Below are positions 1 to 8,798 of a DNA stretch of 64,000 nt, in pieces. The position numbers and the translations under genes are program-made. The notes under the pieces are model-generated. The model had not been told where the DNA came from, did not search any database, and was given only the letters and a program-made list of their open reading frames with translations. Every line of letters starts with the position of its first letter. Within the stretch, counting starts at the first letter, position 1. This stretch comes from Denitrobacterium detoxificans (GTDB taxonomy: Bacteria > Actinomycetota > Coriobacteriia > Coriobacteriales > Eggerthellaceae): contig NZ_SUUH01000001.1 in NCBI RefSeq assembly GCF_015062615.1, positions 654,098-718,097 on the forward strand. Reading direction: 5' to 3'.

Positions 1-377
1 TGAGGTTGGGCACGTCCATAACGGACGGAATCTTCGCGAAGCTTCTGCGGCTCCTATAAAGGCTGGTGGGAGCGGTTGTTTCTGCTTTCGCCACGGGGCT
101 TTTCCTCCTTAAAGAAAATCCGTCTTTTTGCAAAAAGTTGCAACGAAATAGAATACTTGCCCCGCTGTCAAGAGTCAAGAAATATTTTTTTAAGCTATGG
201 AATTATTTTGGAAAGAAGGAGCTTGGGCAATAGATAGGCGCCGTAAGCTCGACCGCGATTATAGCGCATGAATGGCGCCACGATACCGCAACCTTTGCGC
301 GACTTTTCTCATCACGAAATGCACGTGCGTTCCCCCACCATCTTTCGCAGGCAACGTTACTCGCGAAAGGAGGGTGC
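1..377. other. Upstream region of the surface-protein locus, no gene seen
   Basis: This 377-base stretch has no convincing coding region. It holds a 10-base perfect palindrome (CTTCGCGAAG, 32-41), an AT-rich block around 100-215, and a strong ribosome site (AAAGGAGGG, about 366-373) that serves the adhesin starting at 378. The AT-rich block is the natural place for the adhesin promoter. The left edge may contain the end of an upstream gene, but nothing supports a specific call. Confidence 0.5.
127..154 (+). promoter_or_regulatory. Candidate promoter for the surface-protein locus
   Basis: TTTGCA (127-132) and TAGAAT (149-154) are separated by 16 bases, a modest match to a sigma-70 promoter. 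If correct, the transcript has a leader of about 215 bases before the adhesin start at 378. The -35 box is weak, so this is a low-confidence call. Confidence 0.25.
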
Positions 378-3300
378 ATGTGCGCGCCCCAAGCAATGCG
401 CAAGCGAATCTACCCCTGCATGGCGGCCCTACTCGCCGTGACGCTTTGCCTGCCCACGAGCATGGCGCCCTTTCCGCGCTCGCAGGCGTACGCGAACGAG
501 ACATCGCGCGCAGCGCACGAACCCATTGGCACCTTCCTGCAAGAGCATGCGCAGCCCGAAAGCCGCCCCCTTACCGAAGCCGAGGAACACCCACTGCAGA
601 GCTTGTTCGCAGGAACGGCCAACGAACTGGTTGAAACCGGGGCGTATGCGCTCGTGAAGTACACGCTGGTAGACAAGGGTGCCCTCTGGGACGGGTTCAC
701 GCTCGACGATGCGTTCGAGCGCGGCGATGATGCCCTTCTCGATTACGTGCTTGCGCAACAGATATACCGCATGCCCATCTACCAAACCGCCCCGAACTCT
801 CACTACTATATATGTTACGCATCGCCGCAAGCACTCTGTGGAGGCGACGTCATCGTAGATGCCGTATGCGCGCATGCCGACGACACGGGTCGCACCATAA
901 GCGATGCATCCTTCGATTTCTCCACCGGCATCGCCTACTTGCCCAAGCACGTCGTAGACGCAGAAGGGCAGATGCAGGTGCAACTCGTGGTGGCACACGA
1001 TCCCACCGAGGGGCTTATGCGGGGCCACGTCGATGTACGCGTGCACAACGAAGCGAACGTCACGGCGGCATTCGCCGAAGCTACCGTGGCAACGCCCATC
1101 ATAGACACGCAGATCGACGTACCCCTTGTGGGGCATGGCGAAGAGCACGCCATCACCGCAGATAACCTAGTCATACACGTGAACGATGCGCCCACTCCCC
1201 TGCCGCGGAGCAACTATTCATACGACCCCGATACGGGCACGCTCCACGTGGCGGGCAGCCCCCTTTCCGTCGCCTCGCTCGACGTGACCATAAGCAACGA
1301 TACGGGCAAGGCGTGGGGCGCCGAGGGTGACGGCAAGGGAGTATCGGGCGCTTGGCAATCCATCCCCAACGTAGAGCTCACCGATTTTGATGCACGCACG
1401 TACCATGCCGGCGACAGATGGGATTACACGGGGCAGACAAACTACACTCGCATAGACGAGCAAGGCGACCTAAGCGCAGCCGAGCACCAAGCAGCAAAGT
1501 GGATCACGCAATACGGCTACCGCATCAAAGCGGCAGGCGGCAACGAAGACGATGAGTTCTACGACACCATCAAGGACGGCCGCACACTCGACGACGTGGA
1601 TGCCGCCCTCTACAGCGGGTACGCCTTCGGTAAAGACGGCATCATCGGCGAATCCACGGGCTGGAAGTACATGAGCTTCTGCACGTCACTGCCCGTACGC
1701 GGCTGGAAGGGAAACAACGACTCCACTGTTCCCGCCTGGGCCTACAGCATGGGGGCGCAGCTACGCGAGCGAAATCGGTCCCTGTATTGGAACGGCGAAA
1801 CCAACTCGTACATCTATCCCCTGGTCACACTACTGTATTGCCACGCATCCTCGCCCTTTCGCGGAGCGGTCTCCACGGGCGACGTGATCGAGGGGAACAA
1901 CTACAACGACGATACGCCCATACGCCTGCGCCTCATGGCCGTCGAGAAGGACTACATCGTCATCGGGCTCGTCACGCCCGGATTCAAGGGGCCCGACGGA
2001 GGCAGCTCGCTCGGCGGAGGGCGCTACCAGGCGGGTGCCGGCCTATACAAGGTGCGCATCGCCCCGCGCGGCAGAATCGAGCTGCAGAAGGAATCGTCGA
2101 ACACATCGATAACCAGCGGAAATGCGTGCTATTCCCTGCAAGGAGCCGAGTTCGAAGTACAGAATGCCTCGGGCAATCGCGCAGCGACGCTCGTTACCGA
2201 CGAACGCGGATACGCACGTTCAGGCGACCTGCCCTGCGGCACGTACAGCGTACGGGAAACGAAGGCACCCAAAGGGTACGCACTGAACGGAAGGGAGTTC
2301 CGTGTAAGCGTTTCGCCCAACGCCACCACGCGCGTTGCGGGAGCGGGAGGCGTAGTCGCCGACGAACCGACGGGAAACCCCATCGACTTGCTTCTACGCA
2401 AAACGGACCCGCAAACGGGCAACTGCTCGCAAGGCGCAGGCTCCCTGGCGGGAGCACGCTTCACCGTACGCTATTACGACGGCTACTACGACCAGGGAAA
2501 CCTTCCATCTACCGCCGTTCGATCCTGGACGTTCGAAACCGACGAGCAGGGCGAAGTTCATTTCAACGACTCATACCTGAAGCAAGGCGACGCGCTCTAT
2601 CGCAACGCGCAGAAGCAGCCCATCGTGCCCCTGGGCACCATAACCATCCAAGAGGTGCAGGCTCCTGCGGGGTACGCACTCGACGATGGCGCGGGACATG
2701 CCACACCGCTTCACGTCGTGCGCATCACCAGCGACAACACGAACGCAACATCAGCCGATTTCGCATGCTATGCCCCATTCGACCAACCCGACAGCGTGCA
2801 GCGGGGCGACTTCAGGCTCGTGAAAAAGGTCGCTTCCGAAGCGGGCATCGACGAACTGGCGACAGGGGTTCAATTCCAAATCATCAACGAGAACGATCAC
2901 GACGTTGCCTCACCAGAGCCCGGCAATGCCCTGGTGAAAAAGGGCGATACAGTCTGCACCATCGCCGTCGATGCAAACGGCCTGGCATCCACGCGCAATG
3001 AAACCGCCAACGGCTGGCCCACGCCAGCAAGCTGGGCTGGGGCACTCGCGTACGGAACGTACCGCATTCACGAAGTCATTCCCAGCGACGTGCAACGCGC
3101 ATTCAGCGAGGCACACGCAGGGGCGACCATAGCAACCGTGCCCGACTGGCGCATCACGATAAGCGCCAACAGGCAATACGACGCGCCTGCACTCGTCACC
3201 GACACCGTACCCCAATCGCCCTTGAAAGTGGTGAAGATCGACGGCGAAACGGGCAAGCCCATTCTCCTTCCCTGCTCGTTTCAGCTCTACGACCAGAGTG

Positions 3301-4373
3301 GATGCCTCGTTACCTACGAAGCGCATTACCCCGAATCAACCACCATGGATACGTGGACCACAAATGGCTCCGGAGAGGCAACGCTGCCCATGATGCTCCA
3401 CGACGGCACGTATACGCTGAAGGAAATACAGGCCCCCGCAGGATACATCCTCGACCCCGACCCCGTGCCCTTCACCGTGGACAGTACGTCGCGCACCTGG
3501 GACAACCCCCTGGTAATCACCATTACGAACGAACCAGCAAAGGGGATGATTGTCCTTTCGAAAAGCGACGACGTAACAGGTACGGGCATCGCCGGGGCGC
3601 AATACAACATATGCGCGGCAAGCGACATAGCAACGCCCGACGGTACCATACGCGCTCATGAAGGCGATATAGTGGCCCAGCTTACATGCGGCGAAGACGG
3701 TACCGCAAATTCAGGCGAACTCTACCTGGGGTCATATCGGTTCTACGAAACCAAAGCCCCCAACGGATACGCACTCGACCCCGAAGAGCATCCCATAGAG
3801 CTCACGTACGAGGGCCAGGCCGAAACCGCAATGGTAGCCCCTGCGGCAACCACCGACGAGGCCACCTCGTTGCGCATCCAGAAGACCTGCTCGGAAACGG
3901 GCAAGCCGCTTGCAGGAGCAACGTTCGAAATCGCAAGCGAAGACGCAGATGCGCAGCCAATGCAGCTGGAAACGGATGAAAGCGGCACGGCATGCATCGA
4001 GCGCCTTGAGCATGGCACGTATCGCATACGGGAAACGAAGGCCCCATCCGGTTGGCTCATAAGCGAGGATGCCGCGCAGGGAACGTGCTTCACCATAAAC
4101 GACCAGGGATTCATTTGCATGGAAGGGGCCAGCGAATTCGCCAGCCAGGTCACGCTCAACGTGGAAAACGAACCGGAACCACCCGAAGCGCCCATTCCAA
4201 GGGAGCCCCCAAAGCCGGCCCATGCTTCCCCACCCACGCACGACGATGCAACACGAACGGTATGTGCCATCGTTGCATGCATGATCACGACGCTTGCCGT
4301 GGCATTTGTCGCCCAGCGCGCCGCACGAGGATACCCCAAGCCAAGACAAACGAGCCTACGGAGGAAACGATGA
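378..4373 (+). CDS. Large surface adhesin with six SpaA/Cna-B-like domains
   Basis: A 1331-residue exported protein, probably a cell-surface adhesin or pilin-like stalk. It begins with a signal peptide (basic start, then a hydrophobic stretch to about residue 38). A unique region to about residue 560 is followed by six Cna-B/SpaA-like beta domains at roughly 565-665, 669-805, 810-945, 948-1053, 1055-1160 and 1164-1262. Several carry the typical closing motif ETKAP-GYAL or EIQAPAGY; its Glu normally catalyses an intramolecular Lys-Asn isopeptide bond, and matching Lys residues occur in openings such as LQKES, VVKIDG and RIQKTC. A proline-rich linker, one hydrophobic segment (about 1294-1316) and a basic tail end the protein. 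No LPxTG motif is visible, so membrane retention rather than sortase anchoring is inferred. The start follows a strong ribosome site. The stop overlaps the next gene by four bases (ATGA). Confidence 0.85.
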   Translation: MCAPQAMRKRIYPCMAALLAVTLCLPTSMAPFPRSQAYANETSRAAHEPIGTFLQEHAQPESRPLTEAEEHPLQSLFAGTANELVETGAYALVKYTLVDKGALWDGFTLDDAFERGDDALLDYVLAQQIYRMPIYQTAPNSHYYICYASPQALCGGDVIVDAVCAHADDTGRTISDASFDFSTGIAYLPKHVVDAEGQMQVQLVVAHDPTEGLMRGHVDVRVHNEANVTAAFAEATVATPIIDTQIDVPLVGHGEEHAITADNLVIHVNDAPTPLPRSNYSYDPDTGTLHVAGSPLSVASLDVTISNDTGKAWGAEGDGKGVSGAWQSIPNVELTDFDARTYHAGDRWDYTGQTNYTRIDEQGDLSAAEHQAAKWITQYGYRIKAAGGNEDDEFYDTIKDGRTLDDVDAALYSGYAFGKDGIIGESTGWKYMSFCTSLPVRGWKGNNDSTVPAWAYSMGAQLRERNRSLYWNGETNSYIYPLVTLLYCHASSPFRGAVSTGDVIEGNNYNDDTPIRLRLMAVEKDYIVIGLVTPGFKGPDGGSSLGGGRYQAGAGLYKVRIAPRGRIELQKESSNTSITSGNACYSLQGAEFEVQNASGNRAATLVTDERGYARSGDLPCGTYSVRETKAPKGYALNGREFRVSVSPNATTRVAGAGGVVADEPTGNPIDLLLRKTDPQTGNCSQGAGSLAGARFTVRYYDGYYDQGNLPSTAVRSWTFETDEQGEVHFNDSYLKQGDALYRNAQKQPIVPLGTITIQEVQAPAGYALDDGAGHATPLHVVRITSDNTNATSADFACYAPFDQPDSVQRGDFRLVKKVASEAGIDELATGVQFQIINENDHDVASPEPGNALVKKGDTVCTIAVDANGLASTRNETANGWPTPASWAGALAYGTYRIHEVIPSDVQRAFSEAHAGATIATVPDWRITISANRQYDAPALVTDTVPQSPLKVVKIDGETGKPILLPCSFQLYDQSGCLVTYEAHYPESTTMDTWTTNGSGEATLPMMLHDGTYTLKEIQAPAGYILDPDPVPFTVDSTSRTWDNPLVITITNEPAKGMIVLSKSDDVTGTGIAGAQYNICAASDIATPDGTIRAHEGDIVAQLTCGEDGTANSGELYLGSYRFYETKAPNGYALDPEEHPIELTYEGQAETAMVAPAATTDEATSLRIQKTCSETGKPLAGATFEIASEDADAQPMQLETDESGTACIERLEHGTYRIRETKAPSGWLISEDAAQGTCFTINDQGFICMEGASEFASQVTLNVENEPEPPEAPIPREPPKPAHASPPTHDDATRTVCAIVACMITTLAVAFVAQRAARGYPKPRQTSLRRKR

Positions 4374-4918
4374 ACAACATGGCGAAGCGAATACGCACCA
4401 TCGGATGCATCTGCTTGGGCGTCGTACTCCTTCTCTGGGCAGCGGTCATCGCCATCGACTCTTCGACGGCCAACGCTCCCACGCCCTTTGCCGGGCAAGG
4501 GGAAGGCAACGCCGAAGCCGCGCAGACGCATACCGCCATTGGAAGCTCAACAATCTTCCAATCGCCGAGCGAGGACCAGACGACATGGCGGGCCAACGCC
4601 ACCACGCAGCACGTCACTTTGGCAAACCCCGCGGGAAACGCCGTGGACATGGCACCTCACATCCATGTCGACCTGGACGGAAGCGGAAGCTTCGAAGACG
4701 GCGAATGCGTCTTCAATCCCATCGTACGAGACGAAGCGGGAAACGTTGTCGATTGGGGCTGCTTCATAGCGCCCGGCAAGCAAATTGACTCGATCGCCCT
4801 TTCTCGCACCGTCCCCGAGGGGACCTATGCCGCGCGCCTTTCGTTCACCGCATTGGACGTGCGCACGCACGGCGAAACCAACCCCATGTCATTCGAATTC
4901 ACCCTACACGCCCAATAG
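4370..4918 (+). CDS. Small exported surface-locus protein (unknown family)
   Basis: 182 residues, not recognised. A short basic N-terminus is followed by a single hydrophobic segment (about residues 9-30), which acts as an uncleaved anchor or signal peptide. The rest is a polar, probably beta-rich extracellular domain with a DLDGSGSFEDGE stretch that looks like an acidic, possibly calcium-binding loop. The ATG overlaps the adhesin stop and sits just after GGAGGAAACG, so the two genes are translationally coupled. Its place between the adhesin and another secreted protein suggests a partner or minor subunit of the same surface structure; that is inference from position. Confidence 0.7.
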   Translation: MNNMAKRIRTIGCICLGVVLLLWAAVIAIDSSTANAPTPFAGQGEGNAEAAQTHTAIGSSTIFQSPSEDQTTWRANATTQHVTLANPAGNAVDMAPHIHVDLDGSGSFEDGECVFNPIVRDEAGNVVDWGCFIAPGKQIDSIALSRTVPEGTYAARLSFTALDVRTHGETNPMSFEFTLHAQ

Positions 4919-4940
4919 AACAACCACGAAGGAGCCGCAA

Positions 4941-5582
4941 ATGGAACACCAAGCAAAGCGCATCGCCCAGATAGCCGGAGCGGGAATGCTGGCCGCATGC
5001 CTCTCCCTAGGAGCATTCATGCCATCGCACGCCCTCGCCGAACCCAAGGAACAGACTCCCGCAACGCAGTTCTTCAACTCAGAATCGGGGACATGGGAGC
5101 AGGGCCCACGTTCGCAATACGGAGAAATCGCAATCACCTACGACACGACGCAGGGAACCTGGCAAGACCCTGGACTCGACACGTCAGACGGCAACGATAA
5201 CGGAACCCATCAAAACGGGACCTACCAGGTTGTCATCCCCACGTACATCTCGCACGAAGGACTGAACGCAGGCGCCATTCAGACCAGCGATACCTACCAG
5301 ATTCTTGTCCGGGGCGTCATCCCCGAGGGCAAACTCATTCGCGTAGACGCGGAATGCCAGCCGGAAATCGCCTCGGAAGGAAACTACCGCATCCAGCAGA
5401 CGACCCACCAGGAGAAAACCGTATGGTCGCCCGCGGATTGCATGGGAACGGTTCACGAAGATGGAAGCCTAAGCGGTACTCCGTCGAACGATATCATCTC
5501 CACAGAAGGCACCATGTACGCGGCAGGCTCGTTTACAGGGCACGTCTTCTACACGGCAGAGATGAAAACCCAGGGAAAATAG
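4941..5582 (+). CDS. Secreted surface-locus protein (unknown family)
   Basis: 213 residues, not recognised. The N-terminus has a basic start, a hydrophobic core and an Ala-rich cleavage region (SHALA, about residues 29-33), so a classic secreted signal peptide is likely. The mature part is polar, rich in Thr, Gly and aromatic residues, and has no C-terminal anchor or sorting motif. The start follows AAGGAG with good spacing, 22 bases after the previous stop, so the three genes 378-5582 form one unit. A role as a shed or non-covalently bound partner of the adhesin is plausible but unproven. Confidence 0.7.
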   Translation: MEHQAKRIAQIAGAGMLAACLSLGAFMPSHALAEPKEQTPATQFFNSESGTWEQGPRSQYGEIAITYDTTQGTWQDPGLDTSDGNDNGTHQNGTYQVVIPTYISHEGLNAGAIQTSDTYQILVRGVIPEGKLIRVDAECQPEIASEGNYRIQQTTHQEKTVWSPADCMGTVHEDGSLSGTPSNDIISTEGTMYAAGSFTGHVFYTAEMKTQGK

Positions 5583-5601
5583 GCGAGCGCAGGGCGGCTG
5601 C

Positions 5602-6141
5602 CTACATGGAATCGCGCAGCTGCTCGAGCTTGCGAAGCGTGTCGGCGTTGATGCGGCCCGCAACGGTGTTCTTACGCGACACTGCAGGGCCGGCTTCCTG
5701 ACGCGTTTCCTCGTCGAGCAGGTCGGCCTCGCGGCTGAAGCCATCGGCGCTCATGCGATCGACGCCCAGGCCAAACACCGTATCCTGAATGGTGGCATCA
5801 CTCGTGACCACCATGACCTCCCAGCCGCGTTCGCGGGCATCGTGGGAGATCTTCTCGATAACGGAATCGGCGCTTCGGCCCGCGGGGCTGAATATCACGC
5901 GCACGCCGCCCACGCGCTCCTCGCGACCTTCGGACTCACTGTTCTGCCCAGCATCAAACACAACCACTGCCTCGCGATAGTCGCGCCCCATGTAGGCGAT
6001 CACATCGTTAATAAGGGCCTCGCGCACGCGATTGAGCACTTCGTACGTGAAGTCCTCCGATTCGCGCAGATGGCGATACCGACTTCCGCTACGCAAAATG
6101 TTGTACCCATCGACGATGAGAATTTTATTGCGATGCTTCAC
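5602..6141 (-). CDS. yacP: YacP/Rae1-like NYN-domain ribonuclease
   Basis: 179 residues of the NYN (PIN-like) family typified by Bacillus YacP/Rae1, an endoribonuclease that cuts certain mRNAs at the ribosome. The opening ILIVDGYNIL contains the conserved metal-binding Asp and Asn. VVVFDAGQ and VVTSDATIQD supply further acidic residues, and the length is normal for the family. The gene starts with GTG after GGAGG (spacing five). It lies just downstream of rlmB on the same strand, the order also found in many Gram-positive genomes (rlmB-yacP), which supports the call. Enzyme activity is inferred from the family. Confidence 0.85.
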   Translation of the reverse strand: MKHRNKILIVDGYNILRSGSRYRHLRESEDFTYEVLNRVREALINDVIAYMGRDYREAVVVFDAGQNSESEGREERVGGVRVIFSPAGRSADSVIEKISHDARERGWEVMVVTSDATIQDTVFGLGVDRMSADGFSREADLLDEETRQEAGPAVSRKNTVAGRINADTLRKLEQLRDSM

Positions 6142-6193
6142 TCATACCTCCGCACGGCCGCACGAAATGCGACTACCCCGAAACCTACGTTGC

Positions 6194-6940
6194 CTACTGA
6201 TTCTGCCTAAGCCACTCGTACATGATGGCGGTGGCCGACTGGGCGACGTTCAGCGACGCCGTCTTACCCACCTGCGGCAACGCGGTAAAGAAGTCGCAGC
6301 ATTCCTGCGTGAGGCGCGCAAGCCCCTCGGACTCGTTGCCCATGACGAGCACGATCTTACCCTTCATGTTGCTATCCCAAATAGTCTGGTCGGCCTTCTC
6401 GGACGCGCCGGCCACCCAGAAGCCATTCTCCTTGCAGCGCTCGAGCGCCTGCTTCACGTTGGCCACCTGGGCAACGGGCAGATGGGCAATGGCGCCTGCG
6501 GAGCTCTTGTAGGTTGCGGCGGTCACGCGCGCGGATCGCTTGTTCGGAATGATGATGCCGGCAGCGCCCACCACTTCGGCGGAACGGGCGATGGCGCCCA
6601 GATTGCCCGCATCGGTAATGTGATCAAGCAGAACAATCAGGGCCGAGCCATTACCGCGCTTGGCCTGGCCTTCGGCATGAGCAAGCACGTCGGAAAGGCC
6701 CGCGTAGGGAAACGGCTTCGCCTGGGCCATGACACCCTGGTGGCTACCACGCTCGGAACGCTTGTCGAGCTGCGCGCGGGGAACCATGTCGACTTTCACG
6801 CCAGCGGCCTTCGCCTTGCGCAGAATGTCCTGCACCAGGCCGTCACGCTGGGCGTTGTCGGCCAACAAGACGCGCTCCACCGGGACGCGCGTGCGCAGCG
6901 CCTCGATGACCGGTCGCTTACCTTCGATGTATTCAGCCAT
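6194..6940 (-). CDS. rlmB: 23S rRNA 2'-O-ribose methyltransferase RlmB (TrmH/SpoU family)
   Basis: 248 residues. RlmB-type SPOUT enzymes methylate a guanosine in 23S rRNA using S-adenosylmethionine. The N-terminal substrate-binding domain (EGKRPVIEAL) is followed by the catalytic SPOUT domain with the TrmH motifs: ITDAGNLGAIARSAE (motif 1), LVMGNESEGL (motif 2) and SLNVAQSATAIMYEW (motif 3, part of the knotted SAM site). The ATG at 6940 is preferred because AAGGTGG lies ten bases upstream. A TTG at 6970 in the same frame has weaker support. It heads a likely rlmB-yacP unit. Confidence 0.9.
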   Translation of the reverse strand: MAEYIEGKRPVIEALRTRVPVERVLLADNAQRDGLVQDILRKAKAAGVKVDMVPRAQLDKRSERGSHQGVMAQAKPFPYAGLSDVLAHAEGQAKRGNGSALIVLLDHITDAGNLGAIARSAEVVGAAGIIIPNKRSARVTAATYKSSAGAIAHLPVAQVANVKQALERCKENGFWVAGASEKADQTIWDSNMKGKIVLVMGNESEGLARLTQECCDFFTALPQVGKTASLNVAQSATAIMYEWLRQNQ

Positions 6941-7012
6941 GGCGCCGTGCCCACCTTCCGCTCGATGCAATGAGAGTGCTCTGTAATCAATAAGGATATT
7001 ACGGTATCACGC

Positions 7013-7018
7013 TACAAT
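7013..7018 (+). promoter_or_regulatory. -10 element candidate for the phosphoesterase gene
   Basis: TACAAT lies in the rlmB/phosphoesterase divergent region, about 50 bases before the ATG at 7067. No good -35 hexamer is seen at the expected distance, so this is only a candidate. Confidence 0.25.
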
Positions 7019-7066
7019 ACAGCGAAAGACCGATGACGCAAAAACAGCATGGGAAGAAGGCCGCAC

Positions 7067-7531
7067 ATGAAGATAGGAATCGTAAGCGATTTGCACCGAC
7101 ACGTGCCCGAATCGCTGCACGAGGCCCTTCGAGGCTGCGAGCGCATCATCTGCGCAGGCGACGTGGAGCGCGAAAGCGTGCTTTGGGAACTGCAGACCAT
7201 CGCCCCCATCACGGCCGTGAGCGGCAACAACGATTGGTCGCTCGACCTGCCCTTCAGCGTGACGACCACCATCGGCGGCGTAACGTTCTTCATCGTGCAT
7301 CGCCCCGAGGATATTGGCATCCCCGCCGACAACGTCGATGTCGTCGTTCATGGACACACACATATCCCGCGCGACCAGACCATCGGGAACGTACGCTACC
7401 TGAACCCGGGAAGCACCTCGCGCCCACGCGGAGGCAGCGCGCCCAGCTGCATGACCGCGCTTATCGCAAACGGGAAGCTGCTCGAAGTGGGGCTCGTGGA
7501 GCTACCCGAAGAATCACATGGATGGTGGTAG
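7067..7531 (+). CDS. YfcE/MJ0936-type metallophosphoesterase
   Basis: 154 residues of the calcineurin-like phosphoesterase superfamily, small YfcE type. Metal ligands are visible in order: IVSDLH (Asp and His), CAGDVE (Asp), SGNND (Asn) and VHGHTHIP (three His). NPGSTSRPRG near the C-terminus is diagnostic for the YfcE subfamily. These enzymes hydrolyse phosphodiesters in vitro with a di-manganese centre; the cellular substrate is unknown. The ATG at 7067 is chosen because AAGAAGG precedes it. The gene is divergent from rlmB. Confidence 0.88.
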   Translation: MKIGIVSDLHRHVPESLHEALRGCERIICAGDVERESVLWELQTIAPITAVSGNNDWSLDLPFSVTTTIGGVTFFIVHRPEDIGIPADNVDVVVHGHTHIPRDQTIGNVRYLNPGSTSRPRGGSAPSCMTALIANGKLLEVGLVELPEESHGWW

Positions 7532-7552
7532 GCCAGCTGCCTGGGGCAAGTG

Positions 7553-7741
7553 CTAGCCCCTACGCTGCGCCTCGCGGTAGGCAAGCACCCCAAGCACCAC
7601 GGCGGCCACAACCAGGGCCACGAGCGTAACGACGTGCTTCGCATCCCACGCTTGGTACCCTACGAGCAGAATGCCCAGGGCAAACACGGCAAGCGCAAGG
7701 CAGATGCCGCATGCGAATACCAGATAGCACAGCTTGCTCAT
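7553..7741 (-). CDS. Small two-helix membrane protein
   Basis: 62 residues, almost entirely two hydrophobic helices (about 3-28 and 37-56) joined by a short polar turn, with a basic tail (REAQRRG). No family is recognised. It starts four bases after the mtnA stop, so it is the last gene of the usp-COG2509-mtnA unit. The close packing and an in-frame ATG support expression, but very short membrane genes are easy to over-call. Confidence 0.55.
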   Translation of the reverse strand: MSKLCYLVFACGICLALAVFALGILLVGYQAWDAKHVVTLVALVVAAVVLGVLAYREAQRRG

Positions 7742-7745
7742 GGCG

Positions 7746-8798
7746 TTACCCCTTCATGATCGCGGCCAAGCTCCGATCGTACGGCGCGCGGCAGATGCCC
7801 TTTTCGGTAACGATGGCCGTAATGAGGCTATGGTCGGTCACGTCGAACGCCGGGTTATAGCAGGGAACGCTCGCCGGAGCCACGGGCCGGGAATAGAACA
7901 TCGTCTTGATCTCGTCGCCGTTGCGCTCTTCAATGGGAATGTCGGCCCCGCTCGCACACGACATGTCGATGGTGCTCGTAGGACACATCACGTAGAACGG
8001 CACGCCGTAATGATGCGCGATGATGGCCAAGCCGCTCGTGCCAATCTTGTTCGCGGTGTCGCCATTGGCGGCCACGCGGTCACAGCCCACCAGACACGCC
8101 TGCACCTTCCCCTGCGACATAACGATGCTGGCCATGTTGTCGCAGATGAGCGTAACGTCAACCCCAGCCTTGCTCAGCTCGTAGGTGGTAAGGCGCGCGC
8201 CCTGAAGCAATGGCCGCGTTTCGTCGGCGAACACGTGGAATTGCATACCGCGTTCCGCTCCCAGAAGCATGGGGCCCAGAGCCGTGCCATATGCGCTCGT
8301 TGCGATAGCCCCGGCATTGCAATGCGTGATGAGCCCCCAACCATCTTCCAAGAGCGAAAGTCCCAGTTCGGAAATGCGTTCGCAAATAGACGTATCCTCC
8401 GCCTGAATGGCAAGCGCCTCGGCCTGCAGCGCAGCAAGCGTATCCTCGCGGCCCCGCCCCTCGCACGCATCCATGACGCCCTCCATGCGACGCAGCGCCC
8501 AGCGCAGGTTCACGGCAGTGGGGCGGCTGCTCGCCAAGTATTCCGAAACCTGGCGTATGCGCGCGAAGAAGGCCGCATCATCTTCGTGGGAGGGCGATTC
8601 ATTGCGCGCTATCTGAGCGATCGCGAACGCCGCGAAAATGCCGATTGCAGGCGCCCCGCGAACGCACAGCCGCGCAATGGCGTCGTAGCATTCCTCGGGC
8701 GTGGAAAGATGCAGATACACTTCCTCGTTCGGCAGGCGTGTCTGGTCGAGCACGCGCACGCAGGTGCCACCCAGGTCGAAATTCACATTGCTATACAT
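7746..8798 (-). CDS. mtnA: S-methyl-5-thioribose-1-phosphate isomerase (MtnA/eIF2B-like)
   Basis: 350 residues, full length for MtnA, which converts methylthioribose 1-phosphate to the ribulose form in methionine salvage. The family motifs are in place: VRGAPAIGIFAAF, THCNAGAIATSAYGTALG (catalytic Cys region), CDNMASIVM and GCDRVAANGDTANKIGT (catalytic Asp). No other salvage gene is nearby. Related members isomerise ribose 1,5-bisphosphate or work in methylthio-DHAP shunts, so substrate is inferred. The ATG lies inside the upstream flavoprotein gene (eight-base overlap), indicating translational coupling. Confidence 0.88.
   Translation of the reverse strand: MYSNVNFDLGGTCVRVLDQTRLPNEEVYLHLSTPEECYDAIARLCVRGAPAIGIFAAFAIAQIARNESPSHEDDAAFFARIRQVSEYLASSRPTAVNLRWALRRMEGVMDACEGRGREDTLAALQAEALAIQAEDTSICERISELGLSLLEDGWGLITHCNAGAIATSAYGTALGPMLLGAERGMQFHVFADETRPLLQGARLTTYELSKAGVDVTLICDNMASIVMSQGKVQACLVGCDRVAANGDTANKIGTSGLAIIAHHYGVPFYVMCPTSTIDMSCASGADIPIEERNGDEIKTMFYSRPVAPASVPCYNPAFDVTDHSLITAIVTEKGICRAPYDRSLAAIMKG

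Noticed and set aside
4140..4373. LPxTG sorting signal at the adhesin C-terminus
   Set aside because: The region is Pro-rich and ends in a helix plus basic tail, but no LPxTG or close variant is seen.
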